Shown: positions 23,510-35,774, counted from the first letter of the stretch. The stretch: DNA of 64,000 nucleotides from Ptiloglossa arizonensis (GCF_051014685.1 NC_135050.1:992001-1056000); one strand, 5' to 3'. A program made the numbers and translations. The notes: generated from the sequence alone by a model not told the origin.

Positions 23510-24760
23510 TTCCAACGAACGAAGTTGTCCTCTGCGAATAAATGGGGAACCAAATGTTCTTTTTCCATTTTCTCCGGTATAGTTCGTATCGTAGAGTTCG
23601 AATAACGCGCGATATGCACTTTCTTCATCGACCCTTTGGTGCTCGCAAAGTCGACGAATACAACGAATAAATACAGCTGTGGCAATTGACGAACTTTACC
23701 ACTGAAAGTATTAATGTAATACAGATTTCGTAAGAGAGATTCTTTTCTATAAACAATAATTTTTTTCGGTTTATATACGCTCCTTTAGCAATACCTTTCA
23801 AATATTGCAACACAGAACGCAAGCACGAAAGGTGTAGAAAAGTTTCGTAAAATTTTGGACGCATTTCCTTTATAGTACGATATCGGTTGTATAATTATAT
23901 TAATAATACGATTTAATCGTACCGATAAAACACAGAAATAGTTACGTATACACGTACAAGTTAATCGATCACAGAATACAAAGGCTCGAGACCGGTCAAT
24001 TAAGTCGGTTAACTGCAATTGTAATTAACTTTAAAAATCCCGATAAAAAGTAACGTACAGTGTGTATGTTTATGATATATTGTTCACGACGATCACCTAT
24101 CTGCACGAGCAACCTGCGAGTACGTGGTAATTCTTTCTTCGGAAGATTTTTAAACGGTGTAATAAAGATAAGAGCTTTGCAATACTGTGAAAGTTATGTC
24201 AATACATGTAACAATTTAAACACGCTTTATCGAATCGTGTACTACTTACGAAAAAGAATTTTTTATCGATTGTATCGTATAAACGTTCTTCAAAACTCTA
24301 TGTGGAAAGAAAACGTTCGATGCGGTTGGAATGAAATTTAAAACGCATCTACGGTGCAATTCGCTTAAAAATCAGAGGTAGATGCCATTGCAAAATTTTT
24401 ACTCGTGGGGCAGGTTGTGAAACGCGTCAGCCGTAAATAAAACGCGCGATGTTCGATTCACTGTAATTTTTCACATGGTTGTTGAAAAATAAAAAGACGC
24501 CACGTTGAAAATGAAACTCCAAAATCTCTTCGTGGTGTAGAAATTCTCCTTAGCGTTAATAATAACGGAGATATCGACTCAATCTTTCCTGTTTTTAATA
24601 CCCTACGCGGAAGAGGGCCGCTAGAGCCATGTTTGTTCGTGCTGTGGAAGATAAAGGAAAAAGTTACTGCTAAACTAATCGTATACGAACAATATTTCTC
24701 GCATCGAACACTGCAATTCAATCCTGCAGTCGTCTTGTGCTAACCTACATATCCTTTCCC
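23510..24760. other. Intronic stretch, no exon seen
   Basis: AT-rich, with short frames on both strands that look random. Nothing supportable was found. Confidence 0.55.
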
Positions 24761-24763
24761 TTA

Positions 24764-25305
24764 CGGGGGGACACCACCTTGACGAATGAAAAAGAATCTC
24801 CGGAACTACACATCCGATTTACTTCAAATTCTACAGAGATATTCCGCACAGAGATATTCTACTATCGTAGCGTTCGATTTTCTAAATATGTTGATTATTT
24901 AATTTTTTATAAACGTTTAAAGTCGTTTCTGTGGATAAAAATGATCGTTTTGTCTTCAAACTTCGATCATTTCTACAATTATTTAAATTTTCGAAAAATC
25001 GTGCACTACATTTTGGATAATAGTCTTTGGTTTACGGATCGATAACACTTTTTTTTATTTCAAACCTCCCAGTTCTTGTCGAATGTGACGGCCAATAAAG
25101 AATGTTTCACCAGAAAGGTTTCCGAGAATAGCGAATAACTTCGCCATTTTGTACGATTTTTACTTCCGCAAAATTGCAAAACGAAGTCGAAAGTTATATT
25201 CGTGTTCTCTGAAAAAGACTACATTTTTCATTCGGTGATTACTTGGGGAAAAAATTCGCAAAATTAACCCATTTTTTGACGTCTCGAAGTGTGCGGTGTC
25301 CTCCC
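24764..25305. mobile_element. PIF/Harbinger-like MITE, copy 1 (542 bp)
   Basis: It starts CGGGGGGACACCACC and ends GTGCGGTGTCCTCCC, giving inverted termini of about 13 bp, flanked on both sides by TTA. A 3-bp TTA/TAA target duplication with G-rich termini is the hallmark of PIF/Harbinger elements. Most of it aligns with 44840-45518, and copy 1 has an internal deletion of about 130 bp near the left end. No transposase is present, so it is non-autonomous. Superfamily assignment is inference. Confidence 0.75.
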
Positions 25306-25475
25306 TTAAGATTCGTAACTGAATCGTATACCACGGATATACCTCTGACAAATCGCCAATTAGTCGACAGTTATAAATACGGTTCGTTAAGTTCGTTAAA
25401 TTCGTTAAATTAAGAATTTATTTATATATCGCATATATCTAGCGATCCTCTGGGAAAAATATCAATTATTTTTGC

Positions 25476-25600
25476 CACTTACAGCCGACTACACGTATTC
25501 TATTTATAAATTGCACAAATGAATTTCTTACATCATAGTATTGTATTTCTTTTGTTTTTCCGAACCAGCGACACGATATTTCCAAGAACTGTGTCCAAGT
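25476..25600. repeat. Perfect 125-bp tandem duplication, unit 1
   Basis: It runs from CACTTACAGCCGACTACACG to GTGTCCAAGT and is followed with no spacer by an identical unit at 25601-25725. No mismatch was found on reading both copies, so the duplication is very recent or is an assembly artefact. Confidence 0.95.
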
Positions 25601-25725
25601 CACTTACAGCCGACTACACGTATTCTATTTATAAATTGCACAAATGAATTTCTTACATCATAGTATTGTATTTCTTTTGTTTTTCCGAACCAGCGACACG
25701 ATATTTCCAAGAACTGTGTCCAAGT
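25601..25725. repeat. Perfect 125-bp tandem duplication, unit 2
   Basis: Identical to the preceding unit over all 125 bases, then diverges at TAGAGGTACTCG. It is unlike the older tandem repeats in this window, which differ by 10 percent or more. Confidence 0.95.
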
Positions 25726-25729
25726 TAGA

Positions 25730-26850
25730 GGTACTCGAATCAATATTGCCAGGATTTAGTTATCAATCGTGTTTACTTCGTTCTCGAGGTAACAAATTTT
25801 CAAAACGTCCACAAAGTTCACAGTATCGTTCACGTGTGTCGTTTGTACGTCCAAGTGTCGAAGAAGACAGGTTAACGTAATTGCGCAAAGATAGCTCGAA
25901 ATTGATTTTCTCGAATGCTGAGAATTTCGCGCAAAAGTTGCATTTCACCTCTCGGCCTTTTTTTTTCGCGCGAAATTGCACGTTTGAAATCGTTTCACGA
26001 TATTCCGACACACCGTAGCGTAGAATTTCTTAATTGTACGAGCCGCACAGTCCTCGAGTTTCTTCGAATGGCAAACTCGCAGTATTTCTCGATCGTTTTA
26101 TCAATTATACGTGTACGTCGCAACAACTTTCCTCGAGTCGCTGCAGCACGCAACTCAATGGCGATAGACCACCACGGACCTTATACTTTCATCGGTTTCC
26201 TCTTTTCTCGTTTTCCTGGTCATGAACGAAGTTCACGCAATGTTGCGCAAAGTGCACGGTATCCGAGTCTTTCTTGCTCGTTCCCGGGCCACTTGGAGCT
26301 CTCCGTTAGCTTTTACGCGCACGTTTGCAAGAAGAAGGATCACGGGGGTAGGAAGCGTTAGGGACAAGAAAAAGACTTAAGAGGCTTAACGGGACAGGTT
26401 CGTTCACGCTCGGTACTCTTCTTTCTGATCCAAGATTAATACCGAGTTGCCAAAGAAGCAGGTTTGATCCCATTTTATAATACGAGATGTCCGTAAAATT
26501 CTGGTCCACGTTATTCTTCCTTTAAGTATTTAGCCACTCGGTGGAACGAGATCGAACGGTTTATATCGTTGTTGCGATGTAAATATTTATCTCTCGGTAG
26601 AACGACCATCGATTTATCGATATTGATAAAAATCTTACCAATTAGAAGGAAAGGACATTGAAAGCGAACATCGTGATCGTTAACGAGGCATTACGTCCAA
26701 GTGTATATATTCGATCGTGGAAAATAATTTCCTGTATAAATATCCAATATTCGGTGATTTTGTTCAACGGGCTGCTCGAAGTTGGCCAGCTGTTCGTGTT
26801 CGGTATTGCGAACATGATTTTGAGTTTACGAAATCACTCGTTGCGTTGTC
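25730..26850. other. Intronic stretch, no exon seen
   Basis: Unique sequence. Frames at 25915-26361 (+) and 25763-26011 (-) overlap each other and show no domain or splice context. Confidence 0.5.
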
Positions 26851-26852
26851 AA

Positions 26853-27008
26853 GTTTGTAACGATTTTAGATTCATTTTCGATGGGAGTAATATTCCTAGA
26901 GGGGGGTGTAACTCGTCGTCTAGAAGGATTACTTGTAGTCCTACTGTAAGTTAGTAACGACTTTAGAGTCATTTTCGATAGGTGTAATACCTCTGGAGGT
27001 GGTGAACC
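26853..27008. repeat. 97-bp degenerate tandem duplication
   Basis: GTTTGTAACGATTTTAGATT at 26853 recurs as GTTAGTAACGACTTTAGAGT at 26950. Each is followed by CATTTTCGATRGG and GTAATAYYCCT. The second copy is truncated. Confidence 0.8.
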
Positions 27009-27232
27009 TCTCAACACCTGCGAATTATTTCGCGCCCGTTGATACGGTTCGGAAATCGCGTACGGAATATTCCATTTCCCGATACAAATGGGTCAAGTGT
27101 CTCTACTCCCTTAAACTTGCATCGATTCTCGATTTAACGAAAATAAATATTTTCGCTCGATGGAGTTCAATCGCGGATCCAGGCAACGGTCGATGAATCC
27201 ACAATCCTCGTGGAAGGAAGAATCGATGGGAA

Positions 27233-27262
27233 CAGGGATGAGGGATGAGGGATGAGGGATTG
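27233..27262. repeat. 7-bp tandem repeat (GGGATGA)n
   Basis: Four copies of GGGATGA, followed by a run of nine G at 27263-27271. Confidence 0.85.
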
Positions 27263-27319
27263 GGGGGGGGGTGAAGGAGAGTCGGAGGAAGCCGCGAGAA
27301 AGGGCGCGAGACGCGAGTC

Positions 27320-27620
27320 GGGCCCGTACGAAATTTTAATTAAATTTCATAATCTGGAGACGACGCTGTCCCGCGCATTGTGTCACGACCGGGACTTAAG
27401 CTTTTGTCGGACGAGCGACGGCGACTCGTCGTTCGTCGTTCTCGTAGAATATGTTGATGTTGCACTCGCCCTCTCCCCGTTCCCATAGCGTCGCGAAATG
27501 ACTATACCGGCGCGGTACATTTAATTAATTCCTGGCTGGTCTCCCGACGGCGCCGAGTCGCCGTTTTTTTTTTTTTTTTCAGCCGCGGTAAATAGCCGCG
27601 CATTCCCTAAATTCGATTAA
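27320..27620. promoter_or_regulatory. Candidate enhancer-like island
   Basis: A GC-elevated, non-repetitive block with palindromic homeodomain-type cores AATTTTAATTAAATTTC and CATTTAATTAATTCC, plus GATTAAAACTATAATCAGC. It also contains a T17-CAG acceptor-like site at 27564-27582, followed by CCGCGGTAAAT; the lack of a GTAAG directly after the AG separates it from the ratchet site at 41656. No frame spans the block. Confidence 0.3.
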
Positions 27621-27629
27621 AACTATAAT

Positions 27630-28430
27630 CAGCGTCGTGCCGCGGGATGAAAAGAGATCGAACGGTGGGTTGGGGGAGGAGATGAGCGAAGAGATCGCGT
27701 TTCAATTGAAAACGGTTCCCGTTTATCTCACACTTTTTCCACGTATATTTTGCATCGAATATACATCGTATACAATGCATCGTAAAAATTAATATATATA
27801 CATATACACAAATTATTACCACCCATGTCGATTTTTTTTTTTTTTTTTTTTTTTTTTTGTTGTAAAAATTAGTCTTCAAAATTCAAAAATTACCGACTTG
27901 ACTGTTCATTTTATATATATATATATATATTTTTTTTTTCATATAAAATTTCTCGAGTTATATAAAAATGACACTCTCAGAGAAAAAGAACCGAGAGAAT
28001 TCAATCGAACATAAGATAGAAAAAAAAACGGAGGGTTGATATGTATATATATAATAAGCGGTCAATTTTTTCATACGAAAGATCAATTGTCACGACAGGA
28101 AAAGAAATATCAACATCGATGGTACAAGGTATTATAAACACGACACTCTCTATAATAAAAACAAAAGGGAAAATTTGGGTATTTGTTTGAACGTGAATCA
28201 AAATTCGAACCAATATCGACCCCAAACATCCATCGAACAGTCACCGTCGTGTCGCGATATTGAAAATAACTTGCAAACGTGCACGTATTACGCGTCAATA
28301 TCTTCTAGGAGGTTTAAACCTACTCCATAATGATCGTAATGCAGTTGGTGATCGATCTAACCGAGTTTCTTTTATTCGAGCAATTAAGACGAATCGTAGC
28401 GAGATACAAACAATGTATTTTTAGAGTTAA
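27630..28430. other. No gene seen; T-rich and AT-rich runs
   Basis: Poly-T at 27831-27858 and an (AT)n/T run at 27913-27940. The remaining sequence is AT-rich and without features. Confidence 0.6.
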
Positions 28431-28440
28431 CTCGTCGTAT

Positions 28441-29070
28441 TTACAAATCGTCCGGTTTAGTAATTAACTCTCGCACTACCGAAGCACGGAGGTCTGTGCC
28501 GGAGTCATTTTTTATCCACACCGATATTTCACTCGTACTGATCCACAGTCTTCGTTCGTATTCTTCGTGTTCGAGTTCCTCACCGATGCTGTACCGAGCA
28601 GTGACGGTTGCAATGGATAGTATCAATTTTGATTTTAGAATCTTCCACCTCTGGTTCGGTATTGTTATCGAATGCTGTATCGCCATTCGATGATCGATCG
28701 CAGCTACGATCGTCTTCGACTTCGACAAATCGAGTATATAGATTGCTCGTTCCATGACACGGTGTACAACGCGACAAAAAAACAACATAAACAACGAATA
28801 AACAAAGATAACAATAGGCAATATTACAAAAGTAATAAAAATAGGCTTTTACGCAATATAGTTTGCGCACCGTTTTTCTTCGGGAGGGGGACGTAAGAAA
28901 CAGTCGAAAAATTCAAGAACAATTGCCGTCCCATCGAGAACACCGTGTTGAGTAATCTGTGCAGCGGTTTCCATCAAAGAAACGTTTCGTCGTGTGAAGT
29001 AACACGTATAGGAACGCGTACGATTGCGTCGTCGTCGCAGGAGCGATATACGGTGGCAGTGAGATTTCAA
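28441..29070 (-). other. Overlapping small frames with coding-like patches (unproven)
   Basis: On the - strand a short frame read from an ATG at about 28974 gives METAAQITQHGVLDG and then EFFDCFLRPPPEEKRC, stopping near 28849. In the next frame (28870-28580) a hydrophobic run is followed by an acidic tail (VEDDRSCDRS, NNTEPEVEDSK). This frame ends beside a donor-like CATCG|GTGAGG. A third frame (to 28441) has EELEHEEYERRLW. The patches look more protein-like than the background, but no single frame, acceptor or family ties them together. The hydrophobic run may simply be a pyrimidine tract. It could be a decayed gene or chance. Confidence 0.15.
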
Positions 29071-29079
29071 TGTGAAATC

Positions 29080-30600
29080 AATGGGTGCGTATCTCGGGAC
29101 AGCGGGGACAAAAGTAACTCTGGCACCGTATACGAACGGTCGATTAATTTATTATTATTAAAGGAAGGACCGTTGAATCGATAAGACGAATACAGTGTAT
29201 GGTAAAAGAGAAAAGAAAAATGCGGATAGTTATTTCACGGTATACCAACGCTGTATTCACTGCTAATGAAATTTAATTTCCATGGCACGTTTTCCGAAGA
29301 CGTTACGATTTTTTCTATTCTACGCCTGCGATCAATTTTATTTAATTCCTCTTTCTCCTCGACGATTGGTTTTTGTTTTAAATATATACGAGGTATACCT
29401 TGATATCGCGCGATCCGTCGATAGTTCTAGCGTTGATACTGTAGGCAACTTGTCTCGTATCGTGAATAAAATAATGAAATATAAAAATAAACGATCGACG
29501 AGTTACACCGAAATTTATAAAGATTTTTTACCATCAACACGGAAGAAGAGAAAGCGTAAGAAAGTAGGACCAACAAGCGTACACGAACGAGCCACACGAA
29601 ATTTTGACAAATGACGAAACGGTGCGGCAAGATGAAAAGTATGCCTCGTGGATGTTGAACGATTGGAACGTAACCGAGAATTTTATAGAAGCAATGCTAC
29701 AAAGTATGCAAGTATTCGGAATAATATTTTATAAATCATCGGTAGAGGCCAGGCCGTGTTTCGTCTTTCTTGCTTCCCTATTGTTGCCTCGAGCGATCAT
29801 CTTTTCCGGGGCCTGTAGAGAGTTGTAAGAGCGCAATAATTTCAAAACAAGAATAAAAGTCCAAAGTGCAGTTTCTCGATATTCTTCTTCAAAGTCGGTA
29901 CGATTTTACGAGGATCGAGTAAAAAAAATTGCCTTCGAAAAATAGTACAACGTTGGAAATTGGTACTTTTGTGTCGAACTATTCTAAGAAACGTATTTGA
30001 ATTGTTTAATACCCGTTTAACGATATTCACGATTCATTGGAAATAAATAGCTAGCGATGGTAACGGTCGATCAGTTTGAACGTCAAACGTAATAATCAGT
30101 AACGCGTCAAGGTTAAAATCTAACGAATCTTTCGTTTCTAAAGGAAAGAGACAAACCTAACGATTCGTGTTACGTTCCATCTTCGGCTTTACGGTTCTTG
30201 TTCGACAAAATTTCGTCCACCGTATAATCACCGAGTCGACTTCGTTTCGTATCTATAACGATATTAACGAGTATGTCGGCTCGATCCCGTCGGTACGTGG
30301 ATAATAACGGAGAATACACCGATTATTAAAAATATACCACGCCCACGAGAATGCCGTCGGGATCTCCGGTAATTTGTTCCTCGCGAGCAGAAAGAATAAC
30401 ACAAACGCCGACCGAAAAGACACCCGAAGAAGTACCTCGCGTGAAAAAACGTTAAACCCCGGCGGCGTTCTTGCGCGCGTGGTTCGCACAGAGTTTCGTT
30501 TTATTCGGTTGGGTGTGCTCCGAAAAGCGTGCACGGATCTAACGGACCTGTGATACTACAGATTATACCTGTATACCTGTACCGAACCAACTCGCAGAGA
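29080..30600. other. No gene seen
   Basis: AT-rich unique DNA. The frame at 29282-29614 (+) ends in a Lys/Arg-rich run with no recognisable domain, and other frames are short. Confidence 0.55.
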
Positions 30601-30732
30601 GGAAGCTACGATCGTTGCGCGACGAACGTCTCGAGAGATTCGATTTCGAACGCGTACTTTCTTCGCTCGCTCGAGAATGATAAAACTGCTCTCGCACGCC
30701 GGTAGTTTCGTTCAGGGAGAAGGAGAACGAGT

Positions 30733-30800
30733 AGTAGGAGGAGGAGGAGGAGGAGGAGGAGGAGGAGGAGGAGGAGGAGGAGGTGGTGGAGGAGGAGGAG
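30733..30800. repeat. GGA trinucleotide repeat
   Basis: About twenty GGA/AGG triplets with two interruptions, purine-only on the + strand. It gives poly-Gly in one + frame and poly-Ser or poly-Leu on the - strand; these frames are not genes. A GAGCGGT direct repeat follows near 30890-30915. Confidence 0.95.
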
Positions 30801-30999
30801 TAGTGAGAGGGGGTGAAGCGCAACACTCTTTGTCGGACCATTACGTCCAGCGACTTTCCTCGAAAGATGTCCGCCCGTGGCTGGGCGGCGAGCGGTGAGC
30901 GGTGAGCGGCGAGCGACGAACGGCAACCGTTCGTCGTTTGTCCTTGGTCGCTGGTCTTTGGTCCTTGGCGGTAGTTTCGCGTAAAATTCGCGTGAAACT

Positions 31000-31740
31000 C
31001 CTATGACGCCGCGACTTACAGGCGTGTGCTTCGCCCCCGCACCTTCCCAAAGTATTGATTACTTTCCGCCTGTGAGAAGGAAGGGACCGGTGCGAGGGGG
31101 TGACAGAGAGGAGAAGAAAGAGGAAGCGGCGGAGGAGATGGAGAAGGTCGGAGGGAGTAGAACGAGAGTAGAAGGGGTTGATCCCACCGTCTCTCCCTCT
31201 CCCTCCCGCGGTGATTCGCTCGCTCGCACGTGTATCTAGATTCTCTTTCGTTCTCTCGCGGCCGCGCTAACGCTCCTCTCCCCGTTCCGTCCCGTGGCCC
31301 GTGGCCCGCGCCCCGCGGCCCGCGGCTCGCGGCCCGCTTCCCACCCTACGCTCTCCGGGTAGTCCCTCTCGCTCGTCGGCTCGCCCCGTCCCGTTCTCGA
31401 TCACGGTTCATGGGTCCTCTCGCTCGCGCCTTCGTCCGTCCTTTCATTTCGCCAGAAGCTACTACCCACCGACACGACGACCATCTCCACTCGGACAGAA
31501 ACGTGGCCCTACGTGTATATCCGAACTCGTTAGGGAAGACCCGGGCGGATTCCGACGATCGGGCGCGAAATCGATTGTTTTCCACGGCCAAAAGTGTCCC
31601 TCGATCGATGAGGGCTCGCTCGGTCGCGTCGGAAGGCAAAGTTCGGGCATCGACGGCCCGACACCCGACGACGTCTTCGCTCGTGCCGCGCAGAAACGCC
31701 AAAGTGCCCCGCTACGCGATTTTCGCGCCAATTAATCGAG
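31000..31740. promoter_or_regulatory. GC-rich CpG island-like block, possible alternative promoter
   Basis: The most GC-rich part of the left half, with imperfect GTGGCCC and GCGGCCC repeats at 31290-31340. Long frames on both strands follow from the lack of stops. Such islands in insect introns can mark alternative first exons, but no donor with a supported upstream exon was identified. The role is inference. Confidence 0.25.
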
Positions 31741-31749
31741 ACAGCTCGA

Positions 31750-32500
31750 ATAATTAATAACGTTGAACGTGCCGGCGCGATCGTACCCTCCCTCTCGGAA
31801 AATTACCGCGTCAACGATTCGATCGGATATTTCGAACTTTCCACGGATTCTCACCCGGCGTGCACGCTCCGAGCGGAATCATCGTTTCAACCTTAACGCG
31901 TTCCTCCGTTTCACCGCGCGTTCAAGGTCTCTGGGTGCAAAACCTCCCGTACGTACATGTTTTTAACTTTACGATACGACGAGAAGACCGGGGAAATAGA
32001 GGAGATCGCATCTATCGTAACGGGCCAGTACTGCTCTTGGTAGCGGGCAAACCCCGGCCTCGTTGCTTCTACATTTTAAGGAAAAAGAATAAACGAATAC
32101 GAATACAATTTCTAATAAAGATATCCAATTGTTTTTTCTTTTTTTAACGTAATTTTAAAAGCGCGTTATTCTTATAATACGTACGAGTTAGCAGCTACAT
32201 CGAGGGAACCGAGACCCATCGTAAAGCGCGCTTTGCTGAAAAATAGAACTTTTTGAACAACGAGTCGAACTTACAATTTTGGACCATCGTTTGGATTTGC
32301 GTACATCGAATGAAAAATATTAGTTATTCTCGCGTTACAAATGTAAAAAGTCACCGGGAGAAGTCCTAATGGGTTAAAGTATTTTGTACGCTGTGTGTAG
32401 CGACCAACGCCTGAAAATTATTCAACGATTAGATACGATTGAACTATCGTAACGGAATAGGAACCCTATGGATTCGAGAGGAGATTCTCAGTCGCCATTT
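31750..32500. other. No gene seen
   Basis: Transition from GC-rich to AT-rich unique sequence, with a T-rich run at 32131-32145. Confidence 0.6.
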
Positions 32501-32507
32501 AATTTGG

Positions 32508-33002
32508 TGTATTTTTTCCAATTTGGGAAAACTCTACGATAAAGGACTCAAGTTGGGATTTAAACATTATACTCTTGCAAAATTTAAACACACCCACTGT
32601 GCACGGCTCGCAAAAAGTCACCTAGAAATATACAGAGAGGCAAGAGGATCACTTATGTATCCCGAAATGCCTCGTTCTCCAATTTTTTATGCTTTTGGCA
32701 CTTTTTACAATCGCGTAATTTATCTTTACAAACGTGTAACCTATCTTCGCGATTATTCGCTGCGAGCATTCGTCCAATGAAGAGTTTTTCGTAATATAGG
32801 AATTGAAAACCGTCGTAAGATATTAATAATTACAGAACGATACACTCGAACGTTACAAGCGAAAAAATTCGAGATCTAACTTTTGAAGCTCTTTTCCACG
32901 ATTTCTCGTCATACTACATTTTCCAATTGGGGAAAACTCGTTTCTGTCAAGGGTTTGAAATTTGGACTTGAACATCGTACTCTTACAAAATTTACACACG
33001 TG
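32508..33002. repeat. Diverged direct repeat pair, about 90 bp each
   Basis: TTTTCCAATTTGGGAAAACTC to ACTCTTGCAAAATTTAAACAC (32511-32600) resembles TTTTCCAATTGGGGAAAACTC to ACTCTTACAAAATTTACACAC (32919-33001). The copies are about 410 bp apart with many substitutions. Confidence 0.7.
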
Positions 33003-33238
33003 TAAGAAAAACTCTCGCGTGCGAAGCTAGGTTAATCGCAGAGGAAGGGTGTTTGCGGCGTTGGGTCAGGAAAGACCCGAGGAGCCATTTACTTTCGACG
33101 CGAAGATCGTTTCGTGGAAGAGGATATTTCTTCGGAGTTGTGGACGATATTTCTCGGTTCTCGGTTCGGTTCATCTATCATAGCTCGCGAGATCATCCTA
33201 TGTTCCCAATTCGAGCAGCTCGAGCAGGATGTAAGAAG

Positions 33239-33285
33239 AGTCGAGTCGAGTCGAGTCGAGTCGAGTCGAGTCGAGTCGAGTCGAT
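33239..33285. repeat. Pentanucleotide microsatellite (TCGAG)n
   Basis: Nine perfect copies of TCGAG. It directly follows GAGCAGGAT|GTAAGA (33222), a donor-like site after a short Gln/Glu-rich open stretch that has no supported acceptor. Confidence 0.95.
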
Positions 33286-33379
33286 CGGAGCCGCTCGCCG
33301 AGCAACAACCGGCCGTTGGACGGGCCGACGGGCCAAGGACGTAAATCGGCGTCGTCGGGGCCCGGGATCGGCGCTCCTT

Positions 33380-33600
33380 TTCAAACGGGGCGAAACTCTT
33401 TAATTTCGCATCGCCATAAATAATTTGACCGCAGACCCGTGGCTTTCCTGGAAGCAGGCCTTGCTCTTCCCAGACGCTGACGTTCCGTCTCGACCGTATA
33501 ACTTGACATGCATCATACGTGTTGCCACGCCGGTACGTGCTTTTCTTCGGCCCGGCCCTACGGTTTTTCGCGAATTACTTCGGCTCGCTTCTCGTCAGCC
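33380..33600. promoter_or_regulatory. Candidate enhancer-like island
   Basis: A non-repetitive block containing CTCTTTAATTTCGCATCGCC and ATAAATAATTTGACCGC, followed by a GC-rich part with TGACATGCATCATACG (POU/octamer-like). The regulatory reading is inference from motif content. Confidence 0.2.
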
Positions 33601-33620
33601 TCGTGATTCGTAATAGGTAA

Positions 33621-33656
33621 TAGGTTGCTCGATAAGTTTCGTCGTTCGATCGAGAA
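33621..33656. mobile_element. Fragment of the TA-flanked MITE family
   Basis: TAGGTTGCTCGATAAGTTTC followed by GTCGTTCGATCGAGAA: the left end of the family at 1841 and 23201, without its inverted partner. Confidence 0.6.
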
Positions 33657-33699
33657 ACGGAGCTATTACGTTCATCTTTTTATCCTTCTGAAAACGATT

Positions 33700-35770
33700 A
33701 TACCGAACTCGACGAACGTGCGCAAAGTTTCGTATAGATCTATCGACTCGTTCGTATATTTACAGTTGTTCGGAATTAAATCGTTAGGGTTAAAATTGAA
33801 TAAATGGTTTTCGCGCACCCCATTGATGTACCGTGATCGTTTCGTTATTTATAATCCTCGACGCTGGTTACAAGATTTCTAAAATGAGAAATTGGTGTTC
33901 CGGCATACGCGAGTGAAACGACGCGTAGAAAAAATTGAAAAATCTCTAAGAAGTCACGAACGAAAGGAAAAAATATTTGTAATCGATTCTTTGAAATTGC
34001 ATCGCTCTCCTATCTCTTGTATACCAGATTCCTCGGACCGGAAAGAAGTACGTACAAGATAGTTACCCGCTTCGAAGGAAGCATGGAAGTAACTGGTGAA
34101 ATTATGAAAATTTCCGAATTTATTATCTGGGGTAAAAACGTTGAACATTTACATCGACGCGATACGGTAAACATAGATATCGATCGCTATCGCTTTGACC
34201 TTTTGTTCGTTTTGGAAGAAATAATGTCTCCGAAATAATTGGTCCAAGACTGTTTGTAATATTTTACAGAAGTCTCGAGCATTCGATGTAACATTCGGTG
34301 TACCAACGTACAATGTTCGCCGAATGCTATGTAAGTTTTCTTCCATTTTGGATATAAAACGCGAGATTCGGTTTGAATCGCTACGTTACCGAAACATAAA
34401 CAGTACGACAACGGATCGACCGTGTTTTCTAAGGAGTATAGGTTGTTCGATAACTTTTGTCGTTTTTTCCATTGTAAAAAGACACTGTGACACTTTCACG
34501 CGACAACCGACTCGAATTTTTAAATCTTTTTGCTAGAAAATAGATCGCACAGTTCGTTTCAAATTTTGCGTACTTTTCAACGAATCGAATATTAATGACG
34601 CGCAGATAGCATCGAAGGAATTCGATAAAAATTAACCGATCGCGTCGTTTAAAGAACGTGTGCAAAAGAAACAACGATTGTTTGTTTCGAGGCCAAGTTT
34701 TATACGTTCCCTCGAAATTCGAATGTAATTTCGGTAAACTAAATCCTCTTGTTTGGTATAATACCGAAGCTAGTAAACTGGTTTTTCGGATACACTACCG
34801 TTCAAAAGTTTAGGTGCTCGTATTAATGCGCGAGATATTCGCATAAGTTTTGTCGTCGTCCGGCAAGATCGATGCAAAAGTTCGTCGAATGTTTATTTCG
34901 ACGGTTACCTTGATCTCTGATTACAGATTTCCATAGATTCCAGATTCTCGTTTCGATGCAACGTATCGAGTCGTTTCACAAATGTAAGCATACGTAAACA
35001 TAGTCCGCTCGGAACCACGAGACCCTCCATCGTTTCTTTGTATTCTACCAGTCGTTGAAACAAGTTTCAGCGATATTTTCCACTTAAAAACGAACGTAAG
35101 GAAAATTTATATCGAGATACTCTGTTCTTCGAATTCGATAAACTCTTTAAAAAATTCTGTCCCGAGGATCGGTTAAAATTTATAGTAGCTTTTCAAGGCT
35201 GAGACAACTTTTTCAAAACCAAATACATTTAGACACTTTGAAATTGACAGTGTACGAGTTTTTGGGAAACAATACGATTGATGTTTTCGAAACGATAAAT
35301 TAATTCAGGGATTACTGTACTAAATCATACGTGACGGCTAATATATAGACGAAAATAAGACTTAAGAAATGATATTTGTCATATTTTGCCAGATTGTTTA
35401 ATTCTATATCGTTTCGTCTCACTCGTGACTCGTAGGAACATTGTTCTAATTTTCAACAATATTTCTGACTACTTCGTAACTGAAAAGTTACGAGCGCCTA
35501 TCAATATTTTATCGATGGACGACAACCATAGGTAGGAGGATTTTCTTACTCTTCGTGTAATTCATCAGAGTAATTCTACCTTTGTTTAATTAAAATTAAC
35601 AAACGATCGAAAAATTTAACGTAGGACTTGTACGAAATTTAACGATATCGTCTACCCAACTTTCGATCGATACCGTATCGATCTCTACTGTGAGTTATAT
35701 TTCCAAGAAAAAAAGTTTAAACATATTCGCATAGATATTTACACAGAGAGTAAAATGTAAAATATTTTGT
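33700..35770. other. No gene seen
   Basis: AT-rich unique DNA apart from the MITE fragment. No frame longer than about 85 codons and no paired splice signals. Confidence 0.6.
34438..34464. mobile_element. Fragment of the TA-flanked MITE family
   Basis: TATAGGTTGTTCGATAACTT then TTGTCG: a left end only. Confidence 0.5.
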
Positions 35771-35774
35771 AAAA

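Noticed and set aside
30563..30926. Poly-Ser and poly-Leu frames on the - strand
   Set aside because: Products of the GGA trinucleotide repeat.
31230..31757. Long Arg/Pro/Ser-rich frames on both strands
   Set aside because: Stop-poor GC-rich island; no domain and no supported splice sites.
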